Assembly: GCF_018853465.1 (NCBI RefSeq)
Contig: NZ_JABBOU010000014.1
Span: 36,580 to 100,579, forward strand
Direction: 5' to 3'
Length of the DNA: 64,000 nt
Origin: Acidithiobacillus montserratensis
GTDB lineage: Bacteria > Pseudomonadota > Gammaproteobacteria > Acidithiobacillales > Acidithiobacillaceae
The notes beneath the pieces are model-generated. The model did no database searches, was not told the origin of the DNA, and saw only the letters and a program-made list of their open reading frames with translations. Shown here piece after piece: positions 49,999-58,540 of the stretch. The position numbers and the translations under genes are program-made. The first letter of the stretch is position 1; each line of letters opens with the position of its first letter.

Positions 49999-50326
49999 TC
50001 CCGTTTTGCGAAAACGGAGGCGTGCCAACGGGGTGCCCTCCGGTATTGATCACCCCCTCCCAACCCCTTGAATGACCGCCTAGTCGTTGAATGACGACAG
50101 AGCTCTGCTGCGTCAGATCATTCATTTATTACAAAATCCTTTCTGCCTGTCGCTGGCAGGTGACGCATTGCGCAGAGCATGGGGATGACACAAGGCCTGA
50201 TCTATTTTTATTCCTAAATAATCAATATATTAAAATGATGGCACACATTGTGCTAAGTGATCGTGCTGCTGAAACAGCGCCGCTAGAAGCGGAAACCTGG
50301 AATTACCTTTTGAGGAGAGCTTATTT
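49999..50326. other. Intergenic region with overlapping stem-loops and a small palindrome
   Basis: No gene seen. CCGTTTT-GCG-AAAACGG (50001-50017) is a perfect seven-base hairpin. CGGAGG (50015-50020) pairs with CCTCCG (50037-50042), and the two hairpins share 50015-50017, so they exclude each other. GCACA-CAT-TGTGC (50241-50253) is a short palindrome in the promoter region of the Lys-rich protein gene, just after AT-rich TAAAAT (50231-50236). No poly-T follows any of them. Confidence 0.5.
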
Positions 50327-50599
50327 ATGAAGAAAATCGTTGCCCTGACTGCTGCCCTGTCTTTCTTGACCGCCTCTGCTGCTTTTGCGACCACCGAAGT
50401 GCCTGCCAAGGCTCCCGAAAAGACCATGGAGCACAAGGCTCCTATGCACAAAATGGAGAAGAAAGCTGAGCACAAGAAAATTGAGCACAAGAAAATGGTG
50501 AAGAAGGCTGAGCCAAAGAAAATGGAAATGAAGAAAGAAATGAAGAAGCCTGAAGTGGCCAAGAAAGTAGAAGAAAAGAAGGCTGAGCCCGCTGCGTAA
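50327..50599 (+). CDS. Secreted Lys/Met/Glu/His-rich low-complexity protein
   Basis: A protein of 90 residues. A clear signal peptide (MKKIVALTAALSFLTASAAFA) is followed by a tail almost wholly of Lys, Glu, Met, His, Ala and Pro in imperfect repeats such as EHKK-I/M and KKAEPKKME. The mature part is basic and probably disordered. Similar small proteins bind metals or polyanions; Met and His suggest copper, but this is a guess. It is convergent with a copper-type TonB receptor. Start follows GAGGAG. No homologue is recognised. Confidence 0.85.
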   Translation: MKKIVALTAALSFLTASAAFATTEVPAKAPEKTMEHKAPMHKMEKKAEHKKIEHKKMVKKAEPKKMEMKKEMKKPEVAKKVEEKKAEPAA

Positions 50600-50609
50600 G
50601 CAGCCTTGA

Positions 50610-50630
50610 CCCGCGACCTGATGGCGCGGG
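50610..50630 (+). other. Stem-loop in the 3' region of the Lys-rich protein gene
   Basis: CCCGCG (50610-50615) and CGCGGG (50625-50630) form a six-base stem. A shorter stem, GCTGC-GTAA-GCAGC, covers the stop codon (50591-50604). Together with the terminator downstream there are three consecutive hairpins, which could stabilise the mRNA. Confidence 0.4.
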
Positions 50631-50647
50631 ATTCAGCTTTACGGATA

Positions 50648-50675
50648 AACCCGGGGATAATTTCCCGGGTTTTTT
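50648..50675 (+). terminator. Rho-independent terminator after the Lys-rich protein gene
   Basis: AACCCGGG (50648-50655), an eight-base loop and CCCGGGTT (50664-50671), then a T-run to 50675. On the other strand only three T follow, so termination of the converging receptor gene would be weaker. Confidence 0.85.
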
Positions 50676-50688
50676 GTGTTTGCGTAAC

Positions 50689-52881
50689 TCAAAATTGATA
50701 TTGCAGGCTCATGTTCACAGAACGTCCCGGACCGGGAAGAGCAACGCCATAAGTCATGGGGCGTTGGCCCAGATAAACGCCACCTAAAGGTTGCTCATAA
50801 AACTGATTCAGGAGGTTGGCCAGTTCCAGGCTGGCCTGCCAGTGCCCATACTGATAAGCGGTGCGTAGATTGAGTAAGCCATAACCGGTGGTTTTGGGTT
50901 CATTGCGCAGGGTGTCTACCTGATCTTTTGCGGCAACGAGCTGTTCTTCAATGGTATTGCTCCATGCTCCCCAATCTTGATGCAAGGCAAGTCTTAGGTT
51001 CAAGGGCATCATGTGGTAGAGAGAAGTATGACTGCTCAAGTTATTCCCGCGCACATAGGCGGCTTTTGCCGACAGCGTAAATGTTCCATAACGCCGGGTT
51101 TGTGCCAGACGAGCAGCACTATCCATATTGATACCCCATATTTCGGCGTTCTGGTTGGCAAATTGCAAATAGACAAAACCGCTTTCTGAGTGCAGATTGG
51201 TCGGCGTGCAGGCCCCACCAAGGCTGGTTGGACAGCGCACAGCACCTATATAGTTATGGATGTAGGTCAAGTAAGGCTGAATTTGCACATGCCATTTTTG
51301 TGGATCTGTTCCATGAAAATTGGCGGCCAGGCTGACGGTGTTCGCTGTTTCGGGTTTCAGGTTGAGATTACCGATATAACCATTGCCATCATTGAACCAG
51401 CCGATCATATTCATGGCCATGGCATTGCTGGACCAAGGATAGAGCTCATAAAGGTCGGGAGCTTGTGATTTACGCGCCAGTCCCAGGATATAGGTGCTGT
51501 GTTTACCGGGCTGATATTGCACAATGGCGGAAAAATTCCAGTTGGTGAACTGGCGCTGGCGATCACTCTGGTTGAATTTACCGGGTAGGCTTTGCGGGCT
51601 ATCCGGATTTCCATACATCATGGCATTGTAGCCTTGGACCGGGCCGGTATTCATTCGTACCGCATCCAGGCGTACGCCAAGATCGCTTTTCCAGTGGGGA
51701 TTCCATTGTGTTTTCAGGTCGGCGAAAGCATCATAGCGATCCCTTCTGCCATTGTTGATATTCATATAGGTATTGGGGCCCATCATGCTCATTTTAGTGT
51801 TTGCGGGAGGCCACCAGTCATGCAAATGCTCATGGTTGTAACTGGCCCCCAGTTGCAGACGATTGTGCATGTCCAGAGGTAAGGTGATTGCCCCTTTCAA
51901 GCCGTTGTTCACGCCCTGGGTATTCATGGGCATACCCATCATGGCACCCAGGCTTTTATCGACAAGGAAGTTCATGCTGTGCTGAACCACTTGGTTATAT
52001 CCGCGCAATTCCACAGTACCCCATTGAAAATGTCCCTGGTAATGGAGATTAAGCCGCGTGCTGTGATTCCCGGTCATGTTCATGCGGGCGCTGGGAAAAC
52101 CCTGAAAGGGAATGCTCTGGTATTGCACACCCATCTCCAATACCTGTTGTTTCCAGCGGTAGGCGGCATTGAGGTTCTGGTAGATTGCCTCGTAGAGGGA
52201 TGAGGCCACTACATCGCCGGGAATACCATAGGTTTCCGGTTTGAAAGCCTTGGCTGCGGTGTAGTTGCCACCATGCACATAGGAGCCATTATAGCGGATG
52301 CTGAAATGTGGGGTGGCCGCCGTGGCATTCAGGTGAGTTCCGTAAATATTGCCATTACTTTGATAAAATCCACCAACACTGCCACTGCTCACAAAATGAC
52401 TGCCAGGCTCTGCGAAGGTCGGCGGCGGCGAATTGACGATGACGGCACCACCTATGGCATTACCGCCTGCACTGACCGGTACAACAGTGGGGTAGACGGT
52501 AATCTGGCCGATGGCCGCAGGAGGCAGATAGGAAAGTGGGGGGTTCATGTGATTGGCACAGCCATTGGGCGTGCTGAAGCCATTCACTTGCAAGAGCAGT
52601 TGATTGTCGCTCAGACCATTTAAAACGGGCAGTCCGGAAACTCCACCTGCGCTGGAAATATTGCCACCGGGGATTTTTTCCAGAATGCGAGCGGTGTCAC
52701 TTGCTAGGCCGGTATCGTTCAGAGACTGTGGCGAGATCCGGATGGCATTGGCAGAAAAGGCGTCTATGGTTGATTCTGGCAGCTGGATAGAGATGGTCAT
52801 TGGCGAGGTGCTTGCCCCGGCATGGTTGCCCATAGCCAGCAAGATTGCGCCGAAAAGCGCCTGGTTTCGAGGTTTCCGCAT
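50689..52881 (-). CDS. TonB-dependent outer-membrane receptor, OprC-like (copper)
   Basis: A protein of 730 residues. A signal peptide and plug domain (about 35-160) come first; a TonB-box-like stretch may be TISIQLPES. The barrel ends GRSVNMSLQYQF. In the plug the motif NGCANHMNPP has the C-x3-M arrangement known as the copper site of OprC. The barrel is rich in Met (for example GAMMGMPMNTQ and KMSMMGPNTYMN). This points to copper uptake, inferred from motif and composition. Its upstream 200 bases are AT-rich without an obvious operator. Confidence 0.87.
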   Translation of the reverse strand: MRKPRNQALFGAILLAMGNHAGASTSPMTISIQLPESTIDAFSANAIRISPQSLNDTGLASDTARILEKIPGGNISSAGGVSGLPVLNGLSDNQLLLQVNGFSTPNGCANHMNPPLSYLPPAAIGQITVYPTVVPVSAGGNAIGGAVIVNSPPPTFAEPGSHFVSSGSVGGFYQSNGNIYGTHLNATAATPHFSIRYNGSYVHGGNYTAAKAFKPETYGIPGDVVASSLYEAIYQNLNAAYRWKQQVLEMGVQYQSIPFQGFPSARMNMTGNHSTRLNLHYQGHFQWGTVELRGYNQVVQHSMNFLVDKSLGAMMGMPMNTQGVNNGLKGAITLPLDMHNRLQLGASYNHEHLHDWWPPANTKMSMMGPNTYMNINNGRRDRYDAFADLKTQWNPHWKSDLGVRLDAVRMNTGPVQGYNAMMYGNPDSPQSLPGKFNQSDRQRQFTNWNFSAIVQYQPGKHSTYILGLARKSQAPDLYELYPWSSNAMAMNMIGWFNDGNGYIGNLNLKPETANTVSLAANFHGTDPQKWHVQIQPYLTYIHNYIGAVRCPTSLGGACTPTNLHSESGFVYLQFANQNAEIWGINMDSAARLAQTRRYGTFTLSAKAAYVRGNNLSSHTSLYHMMPLNLRLALHQDWGAWSNTIEEQLVAAKDQVDTLRNEPKTTGYGLLNLRTAYQYGHWQASLELANLLNQFYEQPLGGVYLGQRPMTYGVALPGPGRSVNMSLQYQF

Positions 52882-53133
52882 AAAACTCTCCCGTATATTT
52901 AAATTTTTTTAGTGATATGCGGCAAAGGAAAGCGGTAACTAATTGTAAAGATGGGCGCTCCCTGGTTTTTTATAGAAAAATCTTAAGCGATCTCCACAGT
53001 AATTTGTAATTATAATGTTTTGCTGGACAATAGAGAAAGACTATTAAAGAACATGGAGTTTATCTAATATTCTTGCGCTTCAGGCCGGGTGAATTTACGC
53101 TGGCTTGATCTTCTTGGGGGAGTGCAAATTTTT

Positions 53134-54630
53134 ATGGCCCTGCGTCCTAGTTCCATTTCCAAACTGGTGGTGTTTGGTTTCGGTCTGGCTATCGTACCGC
53201 TGGTGCTGGTCATCGTCAGTGTGACCCTTTCTATCGCGCATTTTGCCGAGCAGGGTCAGGTCAGCATTTTGCGGGCCGTCGCCATGAGTGATGCCGCCAA
53301 TCGTATGAATAACGCCGTGCGTTCCATGGAGCGTTATGGTCTACAGTACACGGTATTGCAGGATCAGGCATTGCTGGTGCTCTACGATCAGAGTTTCAGC
53401 GAATACAAAAAAGCCAGTGCCCGATTTGCGGCAGCAGGACCTTCACCCCTCGACAGAGAACGTCTGCACCGTCTCGCTGATCACCTGACCAGAGCGCGCC
53501 AGCTTCTGCCCCTGGTCTCCCTGGAGGGAAACCGGACTGCCCTGGAAAGTGATTTCAGCCGGGCCAGCGGGGAGGCGCAGCGCCTGCAGAGCGATGTCAA
53601 TGAAGGGATCAGTACCGAGGTGGGGAAACTCGGTACCCGGGCTCTGGCCATTAAGCATCTGACCATCATTGAGGTCCTGCTGGTTTTGCCGTTGTCGGTG
53701 GCGGTGGCCATTGTGTTCATCATTCTGATTACCCGTCCGGTCCGACGGCTGGATCAGGCAGTTTCCGGACTGGGCGACGGCGATCTGGAAACCCCCATTG
53801 CTGTCAAGGGACCACGGGACATTGCCAGCCTGGGGGATCGACTGGAATGGCTGCGTAATCGTCTGAATGCCCTGGAAGAGGCAAAATTGCATTTCCTGCG
53901 GCAGCTTTCCCATGAGTTGAAAACGCCCCTTACTGCCATTCGCGAGGGCTCGGAACTGTTGCAGGATGATCTGGGCCAGAACCTGAGCGCAGAGCAGCAG
54001 GAAATTGTCCATATTGTCGGCGACAACAGTTTGCGCCTGCAGCGCCTCATTGAAGACCTGCTGCGTTTCAGTCTTGCCGAAGGGCCGGTCGGTGCTGGAA
54101 TGGTGCAGGAACTTTCCCTGACACGGGTGCTGGAGGATCTGTTAATGAGTTACAAACCGAGCCTGCGCAGCAAATCCCTGCACCTGCAGGCACATCTTGA
54201 AGCCGTGCAGATTCGGGGGCATGCGGATAGGCTCCGCACTATTTGTGACAATTTATTGTCAAATGCCGTGAAATTCTCGCCTCAAAACGCTACCATACGG
54301 GTGGATTTGCAAGTGCAGGGCGAAGATGCCCTGCTCGACGTTCAGGATGAAGGGCCCGGGGTGGACCCGAGTGAACGCGAAAAGATTTTTGATATTTTGT
54401 ATCGCGGAGAAGCTTCAGACTCCGGGAAAATAGAAGGTAGCGGCTTGGGGTTGGCCATTGCCAGGGAATATGTGCTGAGTTACGGGGGAAGTCTTGAATT
54501 GCAGGATAAAAAAACACCAGGCGCCTGGTTCCGGCTGCGCCTTCCGCTGGCGGGCTTGGATGCTTCCCATGTGGTCCATACCCCTGATACTGGCGGGATG
54601 CGCCAGCACACCGACTCCGCTGCCGTCTAA
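53134..54630 (+). CDS. glrK: Sensor histidine kinase, GlrK/QseE type
   Basis: About 498 residues from the ATG at 53134, after GGGGGAG. Two membrane helices (about 10-35 and 185-210) flank a periplasmic sensor; HAMP follows (about 210-265). The phospho-His is in FLRQLSHELKTPLTAIREGS and the ATPase domain has DNLLSNAVKFSP, DEGPGVDPSE and GSGLGLAIAREYV. In enterobacteria this kinase (QseE/GlrK) controls GlrR. The gene order kinase-lipoprotein-regulator supports the name; the signal is unknown. Confidence 0.9.
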   Translation: MALRPSSISKLVVFGFGLAIVPLVLVIVSVTLSIAHFAEQGQVSILRAVAMSDAANRMNNAVRSMERYGLQYTVLQDQALLVLYDQSFSEYKKASARFAAAGPSPLDRERLHRLADHLTRARQLLPLVSLEGNRTALESDFSRASGEAQRLQSDVNEGISTEVGKLGTRALAIKHLTIIEVLLVLPLSVAVAIVFIILITRPVRRLDQAVSGLGDGDLETPIAVKGPRDIASLGDRLEWLRNRLNALEEAKLHFLRQLSHELKTPLTAIREGSELLQDDLGQNLSAEQQEIVHIVGDNSLRLQRLIEDLLRFSLAEGPVGAGMVQELSLTRVLEDLLMSYKPSLRSKSLHLQAHLEAVQIRGHADRLRTICDNLLSNAVKFSPQNATIRVDLQVQGEDALLDVQDEGPGVDPSEREKIFDILYRGEASDSGKIEGSGLGLAIAREYVLSYGGSLELQDKKTPGAWFRLRLPLAGLDASHVVHTPDTGGMRQHTDSAAV

Positions 54631-54946
54631 TGCAGTATTGTTGAAACCAGGAGAACAGATCATCAAAACCGCTGAGCTGGCCACCCTCAAGGCACAAATT
54701 GCGGAACTGGAAAAAGTGACTCCGGTTACTGCCCCCTGCATTTCCGAAAAAGCCGAGGCTGCTGTGTTGGGCAAACAGTTGGCCGATGCCCGGGCAGGCG
54801 ATCCCGGCTACCAGAAGCTGGAAAACAAGGTGAATGATTTGCAGAACCGGCTTCAGCAGTCCCAGCAACATGAGGCCGAATTGCGCCGCAAACTCAATGA
54901 GCTGGTACAAATCGAGAAAAATGCCCGTTTCCCCCAGGGACAATAA
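54560..54946 (+). CDS. Outer-membrane lipoprotein, QseG/YfhG-like
   Basis: About 128 residues from the ATG at 54560, inside the end of glrK in another frame. It has a short hydrophobic leader and lipobox LILAGC, giving a lipid-anchored protein. The mature part is coiled-coil-like (KTAELATLKAQIAELEKV, LENKVNDLQNRLQQSQQHEA). QseG of E. coli binds the kinase QseE. Sequence likeness is limited; the call uses position and type. The leader lacks an early positive charge, so the start may differ. Confidence 0.78.
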   Translation: MLPMWSIPLILAGCASTPTPLPSNAVLLKPGEQIIKTAELATLKAQIAELEKVTPVTAPCISEKAEAAVLGKQLADARAGDPGYQKLENKVNDLQNRLQQSQQHEAELRRKLNELVQIEKNARFPQGQ

Positions 54947-54949
54947 CCC

Positions 54950-56335
54950 ATGACCGATAAAGGTAAAATTCTCCTGGTTGACGATGATGCAGATTTGCTG
55001 CGTTTGTTGTCGCTGCGGATGAAATCTGCAGGCTACAGCATCAGTACCGCCGCCAATGGCAATGAGGCCCTGTCCGTGCTGGCCATGGAACATCCGGGGC
55101 TGGTGATTACCGATCTGAAAATGGGTCAGATGGACGGCATGGCTTTGCTGGATGCCATCCGCCGGGATTATCCAACCCTGCCAGTCATCATTCTGACGGC
55201 TCACGGTTCTATTCCCGATGCTCTGCTGGCCGCAGATCAGGGAGTTTTTGCCTTTTTGACCAAGCCTTTTGATGGAAAAGACCTGATGGCTCAGGTGGAG
55301 CGGGCTTTCAGTCTCACGGCGGCGGTTGCCCCTGCTGCGGGAAAAAAAGGCAAGGATTCCAGCTGGGACAGAATTCTTACCCGCAGCCCGAAAATGCAGG
55401 CGGTTCTCGATCAGGCGCGATTGGTGGCAGCCTCTGATGCCAGCGTTTTTGTCCATGGGGCCAGTGGTACCGGCAAGGAGTTGTTGGCCCAGGCCATTCA
55501 TCAGGCCAGCCCGCGCCGTGCGCATTCCTTTATCGCCCTGAACTGTGCGGCTTTTCCCGAGCAGTTGCTGGAATCCGAACTGTTTGGCCATAAAAAAGGC
55601 GCCTTTACCGGGGCGGCCAACAATCATCAAGGTTTATTTCAGGCCGCTGAAAAAGGCACCCTGTTTCTGGACGAAATTGGCGATATGCCCCTTTCTCTTC
55701 AGGTCAAGTTGTTACGGGCCTTGCAGGAGCGCGTTATCCGCCCGGTGGGCTCGACGGAAAGCATCGCCGTGGATGTCCGCATCATCTCAGCCAGCCATCG
55801 CGACCTGGAAAAGGAAATGGCCGAACGGCGTTTCCGCGACGACTTATACTATCGTCTCTGTGTGGTGACCCTGGAGTTGCCCGCGCTGGCTGAACGTCCC
55901 GAAGATATTCCGCTGCTGGCAGAGTTTTTTCTGCGGGACACGGCTGCCAAAAACCGCAAGGATGTGCGCGGGATTGCCCCGGAGGCCATGGAGTTACTGG
56001 TGGCTGCGCCCTGGCCGGGAAATGTCCGGCAGTTGGCCAATGTGATCGAGCAGGCAGTAGTGTTGTCAACCACGCCGCGTATCGGCGCCCCGCTCATCCG
56101 CCACGCCTTGCGCGACAAGGAAGGTGAGGTGATGCCCCTGGCTGATGCCAAGGGCCGTTTTGAAATGAATTATCTGATCCAGATCATGCGTATGACCCGG
56201 GGAAATGTGAGTCAGGCAGCACAACTGGCCCAACGCAATCGCACGGAATTCTACCGCCTGCTCCGGCGTTATCATCTGGATCCTTCCGCCTTCAAGGAAA
56301 ATGGCACGGCCGATGAGGAGGAAGGCGAAGAGTGA
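54950..56335 (+). CDS. glrR: Sigma-54-dependent response regulator, GlrR/QseF type
   Basis: A protein of 461 residues. Receiver domain (1-125) with acidic pair DDD and phospho-Asp in LVITDLKMGQMDGM (about residue 54), Lys in FLTKPF. The AAA+ domain has Walker A HGASGTGKE, the sigma-54 contact GAFTGA in GHKKGAFTGAANN, and Walker B GTLFLDEIGDMPL. A Fis-type HTH closes it (GNVSQAAQLAQRNRTEFYRL). It activates RpoN promoters; targets here are unknown. Convergent with gadB with only ten bases between. Confidence 0.94.
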   Translation: MTDKGKILLVDDDADLLRLLSLRMKSAGYSISTAANGNEALSVLAMEHPGLVITDLKMGQMDGMALLDAIRRDYPTLPVIILTAHGSIPDALLAADQGVFAFLTKPFDGKDLMAQVERAFSLTAAVAPAAGKKGKDSSWDRILTRSPKMQAVLDQARLVAASDASVFVHGASGTGKELLAQAIHQASPRRAHSFIALNCAAFPEQLLESELFGHKKGAFTGAANNHQGLFQAAEKGTLFLDEIGDMPLSLQVKLLRALQERVIRPVGSTESIAVDVRIISASHRDLEKEMAERRFRDDLYYRLCVVTLELPALAERPEDIPLLAEFFLRDTAAKNRKDVRGIAPEAMELLVAAPWPGNVRQLANVIEQAVVLSTTPRIGAPLIRHALRDKEGEVMPLADAKGRFEMNYLIQIMRMTRGNVSQAAQLAQRNRTEFYRLLRRYHLDPSAFKENGTADEEEGEE

Positions 56336-56345
56336 ACAGACCGTT

Positions 56346-57719
56346 TCAGTTGTGATGAAAGTGCTGATCGTCTGGTTTTTTGATCGTGGGCGGTAAGGCT
56401 TCCAGCTCTGCAATGGTGTTTTTGATATCGTGTAAAAGCAGTTCTGCCATGTCTCGCGAAAATCCTTCACGAATGACAAGCCGTAAAACAGCCACTTTTT
56501 CTGCATCTTCGGGCAAGGTATAGGCAGGGATCTGCCAGCCGCGAATGCGCAGCCGCTCAGATATGTCAAATACACTGTAGGGCTTGGAGTCGCTTAGGCG
56601 AAGGGCAAATACCGGAATGGCTGTTCCGTCGCTCAGAAGACTCAGTGGTCCAATCCGGGCGATTTCACCGGCAAGCCAGCTGGCAATGTCACGCAAATTG
56701 CTCATGATCCGGGTATAGCCTTCCCGGCCAAGGCGGAGAAAATTGTAATACTGACCGACAATCTGATTGCCTGGGCGAGAAAAGTTGAGGGTAAAAGTAG
56801 GCATATCCCCACCCAGATAATTCACATGAAACACTAATTCTTCGGGTAGAAAAGCCTCACTCCGCCAGAGCGCCCAACCCACCCCGGGATAGACCAGCCC
56901 GTATTTGTGTCCGGATGTGTTGATGGATACAACATTAGTTAGACGAAAATCCCAAGCTAAATCAGGCTGAAGGAACGGGGCGACAAAACCACCACTGGCC
57001 GCGTCCACATGAATGGGAATTTGCAGCCCATTTTGTCGATTGTAGACAACTACAGCGTCGTGAATTTCTTCAACAGGGTCAAACTCTCCGGTAAAAGTCG
57101 TCCCCAGTACTGCGACAACCCCTATGCTGTTTTCGTCCAGAGCGGAAAGAACCTCATCGGGAGTAAGCGTGTATCGATCATTTTTCATGGGAATGTAGCG
57201 CGGTTCTACCTCCCAGTAACGGCAAAATTTTTCCCAGACGACTTGTACATTACGACCCATGACCAGATTGGGTTTGTCCGTACTAAGCCCTTTATCTTGG
57301 CGACCTTTGCGCCATCGCCATTTCATGGCCATACCTGCGAGCATGACCGCCTCACTGGAGCCAATGGCTGAGACCCCTACCGGATTTTCTTCGGGTTTGG
57401 CATTGAAAAGGCGGGATAACATGTTCACACAACGAGTTTCGATTTCTGCCGTCTGAGGATATTCATCCTTGTCGATCATGTTCTTGTCAAAGGTTTCGGC
57501 CATGAGCTTTTCCGCTTCAGGCTCCATCCAGGTGGTGACAAAAGTGGCCAGATTGAGTCGAGCATTACCATCCAGCATCAGTTCATCGTGAATCAACTGA
57601 TAAGCCGTTTGCGCAGACATTTCTCCGTCGGGAAGACGATACTTGGGGATAGCGTGATCCATGGTGCGGGATCCATAAGCCGGGGTAATATCACTATCTA
57701 CGGCAAAACGCTTGACCAT
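56346..57719 (-). CDS. gadB: Glutamate decarboxylase
   Basis: About 457 residues from the ATG at 57719, after AAGGAG. The PLP lysine is near residue 267 in INTSGHKYGLVYPG, with IHVDAASGGFVAPF before it and YRLPDGEMSAQTAYQLIHDE and FVTTWMEPEAEKLM at the N-terminus, as in GadA/B. It consumes a proton turning glutamate to GABA, a known acid-resistance route fitting an acidophile. No GadC-type antiporter is in the window. Confidence 0.95.
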   Translation of the reverse strand: MVKRFAVDSDITPAYGSRTMDHAIPKYRLPDGEMSAQTAYQLIHDELMLDGNARLNLATFVTTWMEPEAEKLMAETFDKNMIDKDEYPQTAEIETRCVNMLSRLFNAKPEENPVGVSAIGSSEAVMLAGMAMKWRWRKGRQDKGLSTDKPNLVMGRNVQVVWEKFCRYWEVEPRYIPMKNDRYTLTPDEVLSALDENSIGVVAVLGTTFTGEFDPVEEIHDAVVVYNRQNGLQIPIHVDAASGGFVAPFLQPDLAWDFRLTNVVSINTSGHKYGLVYPGVGWALWRSEAFLPEELVFHVNYLGGDMPTFTLNFSRPGNQIVGQYYNFLRLGREGYTRIMSNLRDIASWLAGEIARIGPLSLLSDGTAIPVFALRLSDSKPYSVFDISERLRIRGWQIPAYTLPEDAEKVAVLRLVIREGFSRDMAELLLHDIKNTIAELEALPPTIKKPDDQHFHHN

Positions 57720-57844
57720 GCAGGACTCCTTGGTGGGTAGTGAAGGCATTATCTGGTTTAGGTCTTGATCCAGCGGATAAAGTTCAATGTGCTACGAAAA
57801 AGATATAACGGGAGAGCTTCAGCGAGGATAAAAGTAGTGGAGAT

Positions 57845-57988
57845 CTAGGAATGATGTTGCGGCATATTGTAATAGACCACCGTACCTGCAGCACTGGCGG
57901 CCATCAACGGCAGGCAGCCAGTGAGCAGTAGAGCCAGACCGCTCAGAAAAATACTTAGAATAAGCGCACGGAGTGCATGCTTGTTCAT
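57845..57988 (-). CDS. Small 47-residue lipoprotein
   Basis: The ATG at 57988 opens a 47-codon frame ending TAG at 57845. A leader (MNKHALRALILSIFLSGLAL) ends in lipobox LLTGC at about residue 25, and the short tail has ASAAGTVVYYNMP, which resembles the start of DUF3568-type small lipoproteins. A modest AAGG lies upstream. Its gene falls between gadB and the rhodanese on the same strand. Function unknown. Confidence 0.6.
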   Translation of the reverse strand: MNKHALRALILSIFLSGLALLLTGCLPLMAASAAGTVVYYNMPQHHS

Positions 57989-58038
57989 TAAGGCTAGACC
58001 TTAAAAATGGTGGTCATCGCTTCAACAGATATTCTGTG

Positions 58039-58407
58039 TCAGGGTTTGTGTACAGGATGATCGGCGTCATTCCAGGCATCCATACCCCCTGAGATGGAAT
58101 GCACGTTGGTATAGCCCATTTTTTTCAACTGATGCGCAGCCAGTGCGGCGCGTCCTCCGGTCTTGCAGTAAACCAGAATCTCCCGATCTTTGTCTTTGAG
58201 GGCAGGGTGGGAGTCTGCCTTGAATTCAAGCATGCCCCGGGATATATGATGTGCTCCGGGAATGTGACCAGCAGAAAACTCGTGAGCTTCACGCACATCT
58301 ATGATCACCACGGCTTCGGTCTGGTGTTTGTCATGTGCCTGCCGCAAGTCCATTTCACGTATTTCCGCTTTGGCTTCCTTGACGAGATCCATTGCTGTCT
58401 TGTTCAT
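58039..58407 (-). CDS. Single-domain rhodanese-like sulfurtransferase
   Basis: A protein of 122 residues from the ATG at 58407, after AAGGAG. The rhodanese fold shows VVIIDVREAHEFSAGHIPGA and the active loop VYCKTGGRAALAAHQL with the persulfide Cys. It moves sulfane sulfur, for example from thiosulfate or glutathione persulfide. In a sulfur oxidiser it could be part of sulfur handling; no sulfur-oxidation genes adjoin it. Confidence 0.92.
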   Translation of the reverse strand: MNKTAMDLVKEAKAEIREMDLRQAHDKHQTEAVVIIDVREAHEFSAGHIPGAHHISRGMLEFKADSHPALKDKDREILVYCKTGGRAALAAHQLKKMGYTNVHSISGGMDAWNDADHPVHKP

Positions 58408-58540
58408 CTTGCGCTCCTTGATCAGATAAATTAGATAAACTGATTGAACCATAACGACCTGGAACCGTTCACGCAAGCCCCGTTGTTGCGCGGGAGTAGC
58501 TATAGTTTGAGGAGTGTCTGGTTAAAACAGGAGAAGCATC

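Noticed and set aside
50157..50174. Possible sigma-54 promoter (TGGCAG ... TTGC) upstream of the Lys-rich gene
   Set aside because: The GG and GC elements are three bases too far apart for the -24/-12 pattern.
50091..50330. 79-codon plus-strand frame ahead of the Lys-rich gene
   Set aside because: No ribosome site or domain; it covers the AT-rich promoter region and ends at the start of the real gene.
54290..55630. 446-codon minus-strand open frame over glrK, the lipoprotein and glrR
   Set aside because: The forward proteins have all expected catalytic motifs; the reverse frame has none.
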